Below, in pieces: positions 58,646-64,000 of a stretch of 64,000 nt of DNA. A model generated the notes under the pieces. The model worked only from the letters and a program-made list of their open reading frames with translations. It did not search any database and was not told where the DNA came from. This stretch comes from Liolophura sinensis (taxonomy: Eukaryota > Mollusca > Polyplacophora > Chitonida > Chitonidae): NCBI RefSeq assembly GCF_032854445.1, contig NC_088302.1, positions 33,141,979 to 33,205,978 of the forward strand, given 5' to 3'. Numbering within the stretch: the first letter of the stretch is position 1; each line of letters starts with the position of its first letter. The position numbers and the translations under genes are program-made.

Positions 58646-59064
58646 ATTACGAAATGTTGAGTTTACACAGTCAGCTCGTGAGAACCATTGGTTTTGCCCA
58701 CGATCCTTTCGATTGTAATGGAGATACTGCCTTCATGAATGTTTACTAAAACCTCTTTCTGATTTGACTTAAATTGTTGATGGCAGCTAATGAGCCTGAC
58801 GAGAAGTCTGATCGGTAAGCTCCAGACATTTGCCTGTCGAACATCGGAGGAGATGTCATTATATGATACCCAGTTAGAAATGCACAATTAATCCGTTGTG
58901 AGAAATTCTATTCCTGGGCCCACCGGGTATTTTTAGTGTTCGCTGTTTGGGTGTAATTGTTAATCAGGGTTCTGCATGTAACATTATTCATGTTACATGG
59001 CAGAGCTGACTGGGCTATTGTGAGAGAGGACAATTAAGTGCACAGCAGTCTAAGATGTATAAGA

Positions 59065-59185
59065 AATATTGACTCAGGTAAATTGACAAGATACCGTATT
59101 TCACCGTTTACGTGTAACCATTTGCCAACCTTCACACTGTCGTCACCGCTCTAGTTTTACTAAACATACTGTAGTATTTTGCATT
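59065..59185 (+). repeat. R1 dispersed repeat copy, partial
   Basis: GGTAAATTGACAAGATACCG, TTTACGTGTAACCATTTGCC, TTCACACTGTCGTCACCGCT. Confidence 0.7.
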
Positions 59186-61186
59186 GCCATGAGCTCCGTT
59201 CAGCTATTGGCTTAATTCTGAGCTATTGGCATGGCTCGCTCGACATTTCTACGTTCATTCCGAAGGAGAATCTTAAATACCGATACCTGAATACATGGGA
59301 AACGCCAGGGGATATAGATTAGAACCTCGTATAAGCGCTATTTATGGGTCCTATTTCGTTTCCAATGTTTCACTGGTATTTCCCCACGTAATCAAGTAGC
59401 TTTATCAACCTTCCTGGCCTGGGGAATGTCAGTGTTAGCCTACGGCAGCCTAAATGCTCTATTGTTGCATTTATGCAATATATTCCCATGCAAATATAAC
59501 ATGCAATACGGAAAGTAATAAACATTTCCGTAACTTTATTTTTGTCCACTTGTACTAAGTAAAGTCATATGACACTTTCCAGTCAGAATCTTGTTACATT
59601 GAAATTGACTTCGGAATTCATTTTAGGGAAATGTTCTGTTTGCCATTCCTGTGGTATTCTCCCTAAGAAGTTTTTCGTCATTTAAGAAAGAAAAAAGATC
59701 TTCACATCTATGCGCATGGCAACAAAACGACAAAAACTAGCCAACGAGCACGGATAATTTTGGCAACTTGAGAAGATGTTCACGTGTACTATCTAACACT
59801 GTTATTGATAGACACAATCCAAAATAGATTCCTAAAGATATTTTGAATTGACTCAACCGTAAGTGTGAGCATTTGAATTACGAGCTCAGCTCAGGCCTGG
59901 ATAGAACAAAAACACGCGACGTCAGATATCTGAGTTAATGCGGAATTGGGATGTCGTATACAGATAGCAAACGAAATAGTGCTTCAGAGGTTATGCGGTA
60001 AACATCTTTGGAAATATCGGTTGGTGACTGAGATATTTCCTATTTTTGTGACAAAGGTGTGCACTACGTCCGACGAAAACATCACATATCATAAGTCGTA
60101 TGATGAGTTCTAGTCTCAAGTATACCTTGGGGTGACAATAGTACCACCCTCTATCCAATTCATGGCTTAAGAAAAAACAACGATTTTATTGCCGTCACTG
60201 CCCTACACCAATACAATACTCAATGCCCGCGCATCAAAGAACACCACCCCCACCCCCACCCCCCATCCCCCACCATCCTCACCCAGTCCCCACTCCCCGA
60301 CTCTTTCCGCCCCCACCTTAACACTAGACATATTCTTCTGATAGAAAACGAAAGAGACAATGTCGGTTGTAACGGATTCGGGAGCTGAGGTTTGCTTTGT
60401 TAAATATTGCAAATGGTGCTGTCTAGCCCTGGTGGTTCTAGATAACTATACAACACACGGAAGTGTTATATCATCTCGGCCAAACAAAAGCTTCTAATTG
60501 CACTGTACCCAGAACTACATCTATCGTCCAACACTGTTTGTATATGCAGATTATCAGATGCTGTGTAGCGGATGATGTGGTAATTTTATTCCTTTAGTCA
60601 GTATTTTCAACAACAAAAAAGCCGCAAAATAGTCCATTTAACGTAAAACAGTTATTATCAGTTTTGTAGTCAGCCTTGTTAGCATAATTGGCATCTAGTT
60701 ACTTACTGTAACTAGACAACATAGTAGTGTAACATAATGGAAAAGCAGGAGTTCCAGAGATTCCAGGCTTTTTATCCAAACAAACACTATTAGCAGCTGA
60801 ATTAGCCCACTATTTCGTGAATAGTCTGGTACTGTTATTCGTGTAGGCATTAATTCCATAACAAAGAGCTGCAAAACAGTTCATTTAACGTAAATCGAAC
60901 ATTATTATCAATTTAAAAGCCAGAGTAGTGAACAAAGTTAGTATCTAATTTTATATAATGTAAATGCATGGAACCGCAGTGAGTCCCAAATGTTAAAGGC
61001 TTTCAACGCAGAACGAACATTATTAACAGTTTTAAGATCAGAGTTGTTAGCACAAGTGACAGCTAGTTGTTGCAAAAGCATGGAATCTCCGGGAATGCCA
61101 GTGTGTAAACGCAGCTTCAATATTCTATTGACTTGGTTACACCAAACTCTCATGCAGGTGTTAATTAAGTCTTTGGTATGCCTTTC
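59186..61186. other. No recognisable gene; C-rich tract
   Basis: About 2 kb of AT-rich DNA. A C-rich stretch of CCACCCC repeats lies at about 60240-60320; the 69-codon minus frame over it is low complexity. A 104-codon + frame at 60990-61304 overlaps a SINE fragment and has no support. Confidence 0.45.
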
Positions 61187-61242
61187 CCCGTTTTATGCCC
61201 GGTTTTCTCCTACAATAATACTGGCCAGTCAAATAAATAAAT
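61187..61242 (+). repeat. SINE-A fragment
   Basis: GCCCGGTTTTCTCC and ATAATACTGGCC join directly to AGTCAAATAAATAAAT, skipping the conserved 3' block. Confidence 0.65.
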
Positions 61243-61583
61243 TTGGCGTATGTAATGAAACTTCGTATTGGCAAGAATCATGGAAGCCATGGAAAACTGA
61301 CTGACCATGTTAAGGTATGCAGATGAAATATGCAAGTGTTTAATGGGAACGTTTCTGTTCCCGGTCTAGTGAGATATGTCAAAACAAATAGATAAAATAA
61401 TAAAGTGCAGAAGTTATACTAATGTCTTTCTGTTATCTGTTTATCTGTAGTTATTGATGTGGGAATATGCTATAGCCCTCCAAATAGCATACGCACATCG
61501 TGATTATGTTTCGAATTAATCACAGGCAAATATAATGTTCGCTACTTCAGTGGTTTCCTAAAATCATTATAATATATATATAT

Positions 61584-61593
61584 GAAATGAAGC

Positions 61594-61656
<63 letters not shown>

Positions 61657-61916
61657 TTGATTGGTATTTTACTCAAGAATATTTCACTCATACGACGGCG
61701 GCCAGCATTATGGTGGGTGGAAACTGGACAGAGCCCGGGGGAAACCCACGGCCATCCGCAGGTTGCTGGCAGACCTTCCCACGTACGGCCGGAGAGGAAG
61801 CCAGCATTAGCTGGACTTGAACTCACAGCGACCGCATTGGTGAGAGACTCCTGGGTCATTAAGCTGCGCTAGCGCGCTAACCAATTGAGCCACGGAGACC
61901 CCTATATATAAAAATG

Positions 61917-61969
<53 letters not shown>

Positions 61970-61979
61970 GCTTCATTTC
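61584..61979. repeat. Large (TA)n palindrome enclosing a SINE
   Basis: GAAATGAAGCCAACAAT (61584-61600) followed by (AT)n to 61650 is mirrored by (AT)n from about 61919 and ATTGTTGGCTTCATTTC (61963-61979). Each arm is about 60 bp of near-perfect inverted repeat, so a hairpin or cruciform is expected. Confidence 0.9.
61651..61902 (-). repeat. SINE-A, full length, inside the palindrome
   Basis: Tail ATTTATTTGATTGG, body, and complete head on the right (GCTGCGCTAGCGCGCTAACC, then AATTGAGCCACGGAGACCCC, the reverse complement of the A-box region). Flanked by (TA)n, so the duplication cannot be delimited. Confidence 0.95.
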
Positions 61980-61982
61980 CTG

Positions 61983-62133
61983 TCGTAAGTGGGAAGGTCT
62001 GGAGGCAACCTGTGGATGATCGTGGGTTTCCACCGGGTTCTGTCTTGTTTCCTCTCACCATAATGCTGGTGGCCGTCGTGGAATAATTGGAATATTCTTG
62101 AGTACGGTGTAAACACCAATCAAATAAATAAAA
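61983..62133 (+). repeat. SINE-A, 5'-truncated
   Basis: CGTAAGTGGGAAGGTCTGGA to ATTCTTGAGTACGGTGTAAA and a CAATCAAATAAATAAA tail. It adjoins the right arm of the palindrome, in opposite orientation to the inner SINE. Confidence 0.9.
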
Positions 62134-62888
62134 AATCATTAAGTTAAGCGTCAAAGCCTAAGTTCATACTTGGTAGTAAATGTCAAGATTTTCAGGTGCT
62201 TTCAAACCAACTCTTCTATTGTTTCCTCATAAACATTCACGCGTCGTTTCACTCATGTCACTTGTGAAGTATCACCTGTATTTTCAATATCGATAAGGGC
62301 AGATTTTCACACGGCAATGAAAAACGATAACCTCTATTGTGCAAGACAATTACACTCTGTTATTGAGAAGAGTGATCAGATCAATTGGCGCGATGACCGA
62401 AACAAGAAACTTTTTCAAGACATGACATACCTGGACAAGAAGGAACCTCGGATCAAATGCTGGTGGTTTCAGATCAAAGCACTGATTATCCTACAATCTA
62501 TCCGTCAGTTCAGACACATTATCCCATCGTCCCCTTCAGTACAGACCGGTACCCAATTCTTCTTAATCTATCATTTCTGGTAGGGCGATCCTTTGGCCGT
62601 TATCAGAAACCGTGTAGAGATGGCAGAATTTGCGAAATATCATTTTTAGCACAATGGAATGAATAAGTTTACTGATACGGTATGTTGGGCAACTCGCCAT
62701 CGTGAATTTGGATGAACAGAATTGCTCCGCATGCTTCAAGATTCCAATAGTACGGTTGCAATAGGTCAGCTGTATTCTTCTTCGTTTAAAGTGAAAGAAA
62801 ACTTGAAATGAACAGAACCTTTGTGGAAAACATTCAACAAGAACTGTTTCTCATTTTTAGGGATTTTTATTTCATTAAAAATATGTAA
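62134..62888. other. No confident gene
   Basis: An 88-codon + frame at 62317-62583 overlaps a second frame at 62457-62666. Neither has splice or motif support. Confidence 0.4.
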
Positions 62889-63136
62889 CTAAAAACATTT
62901 TCTGCGGACTTGAATGACAGCCTTAATTATGTTGCTAGCCAGTGAGTTAACCATCTCAACAGTGGAAACCCCTGTAACAGCTTGACTAGTTATAAACGTA
63001 GTGGCCTTTGTTACACCAAATGGCGGATTTCCAAGCCATTTGCCAATGCCTACGATCGTCGTTGAATATCTCCGGTCGACCTTTATAGATATTTCAGTCA
63101 GAGTTTGACGTTCCCAGTCCTTGTCACCACTCTCCG
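62889..63136 (-). pseudogene. Second exon of small membrane protein, paralog 2
   Basis: An acceptor TTATATGTTAG precedes 63136 and the frame runs 82 codons to TAG at 62889. With one base carried over from the exon ending at 63498 it reads AESGDKDWERQTLTEISIKV and continues through GIGKWLGNPPFGVTKATTFI to a basic C-terminus (VIQVRRKCF). The phase-1 junction matches exactly, which supports these being two exons of one gene. The last 40 residues form an amphipathic stretch. No family recognised. Labelled pseudogene because exon 1 carries a frameshift, although this exon itself is intact. Confidence 0.45.
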
Positions 63137-63497
63137 CTAACATATAATGTACCTTATTTCGATTTCTGTGAGTTTACCCAAGTGCGCCGAGTATATCATT
63201 GATTATACGTTTCCTACACCGCAACCAGCGCACACTTTGCCTTTGGTTTCTTCTTATTCCTTTTACCAAAGCAATCGATGTTTGTTTCGTTGTCGACAAA
63301 GCGTCCAATCTTGGATGATGTCGTGGACGGTGATGTCTGAACTAGTGCTTGCACACAGACATCTGTGAAAACAATGTATTTGAATCTAACCCAAACAGTC
63401 TGACCCAGACGGCAAGATGTGGAATTAATTTGTCGAAGACAATAAGAGCTGGCAACATATTGATAATTATGATTTAATCCTGTTTCAGTAAATTTAC

Positions 63498-63643
63498 CAC
63501 CCGTCAACCAAACTGGACGTTCCTGGCCAGTAATCGCAAGACCAATTCCAAAAACGACGTTTAATACAAAACACAAGAGAACTAATAATGTATATAAAGT
63601 ACAAACATGTGACGGACTCAGGCAAAGAGTGAACAGTTTCCAT
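63498..63643 (-). pseudogene. First exon of small membrane protein, paralog 2, frameshifted
   Basis: DNA aligns with 17961-18105 from the ATG (63643) to the donor (GTAAAT at 63497), including the sequence before the ATG. From the ATG the frame reads METVHSLPESVTCLYFIYII. Then a 7-bp insertion relative to paralog 1, in the membrane segment, shifts the remainder, so the conserved part (NVVFGIGLAITGQERPVWLT) is in another frame that has no upstream ATG. Only that second frame joins in phase to the exon at 62889-63136. Either paralog 2 is a young pseudogene, paralog 1 carries the deletion, or a different start is used. Confidence 0.48.
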
Positions 63644-63693
63644 TGGTGTTGGAAAAACGCAAGCAGTGTTCTCTACGAATGATTGAAATCAGT

Positions 63694-63701
63694 ATTTTAT
63701 A
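63694..63701 (-). promoter_or_regulatory. Possible TATA box of paralog 2
   Basis: TATAAAAT on the minus strand about 50 bp before the ATG at 63643. The paralog at 17961 has aligned flanking sequence but no clean TATA there. Confidence 0.25.
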
Positions 63702-64000
63702 CCGTGTACCATATAGTATATATGTTATTAAGTAAATAATCAAATATGCATCTCACTTGCGCTTTGATGGCAAATGTTCTTATTTCCAACATGGCTATCT
63801 AAATCAACATTTGGCTTGAATCTAATGCATACAAGCCATTTGCAGAACCCTTCGGTATATTGCTGTTCAGTTAAAGATAAGTTACAATGTCAAAATTGAA
63901 ACTACATATATCTCTCTTGTTGTAAAGTGTCCTTCAATGTAAAAAACCTTTTAGCACTAATATAACCAATGTGTTTTGAAACGGCTTTAAAATATTGAGC

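Noticed and set aside
58663-58887. 74-codon minus frame between R1 copies
   Set aside because: Somewhat protein-like but no convincing acceptor, homolog or paralog in the window.
60203-60412. Glycine-rich minus frame
   Set aside because: Produced by a CCACCCC tract; low complexity.

Overview
The window is eukaryotic nuclear DNA, AT-rich and gene-poor. Single-exon ORFs are short, splice signals frame the only convincing genes, and most of the sequence is repeats. Two tRNA-derived SINE families with (AAAT)n or tetranucleotide tails, short hairpin elements and a Tc1-type transposon point to a lophotrochozoan, most likely a mollusc. That placement comes from repeat style and is an inference. I see no operons, CRISPR arrays, rRNA or canonical tRNA genes.

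The best gene is on the minus strand at 11310-12954. It is a large coding exon of a C2CD4 (nuclear-localised factor, NLF) family protein, with a splice acceptor before it and a GTAAGT donor after residue 522; the last exon was not found. The second most interesting locus is a pair of related small membrane-protein genes 45 kb apart. One is at 17961-18105 (+). The other is at 62889-63643 (-), where a phase-compatible second exon can be joined but a 7-bp insertion breaks the frame. Weaker exon candidates lie at 5807-6090, 32484-32598, 33384-33698 and 41178-41417, all on the minus strand.

Layout. 0-11 kb: dispersed repeats (family 'R1', SINEs, MITEs, minisatellites). 11-13 kb: C2CD4 gene. 13-28 kb: SINEs, R1 copies and microsatellites around the first membrane-gene exon. 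28.8-30.5 kb: a minisatellite of about 51 bp that received a 5'-truncated LINE. 32-34 kb: candidate exons. 34.3-57.8 kb: an array of duplicated units of about 6 kb, in which SINE, hairpin and Tc1 insertions are present in some units and visibly absent at the matching site of others, so the order of duplications can be read. 58-62.2 kb: SINEs, R1 copies and a large (TA)n palindrome. 62.9-63.7 kb: second membrane-gene copy.

The transposable elements form a small system. The LINE fragment and both SINE families end in a related 3' tail (TTGA, then C(G/A)GCGT-like, then TTAAA or TAAAA), which suggests the SINEs use the machinery of this LINE. Names 'SINE-A', 'SINE-B', 'R1' and 'U1-U3' are working labels used only here. 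All similarity statements come from reading by eye; no search or alignment program was run.
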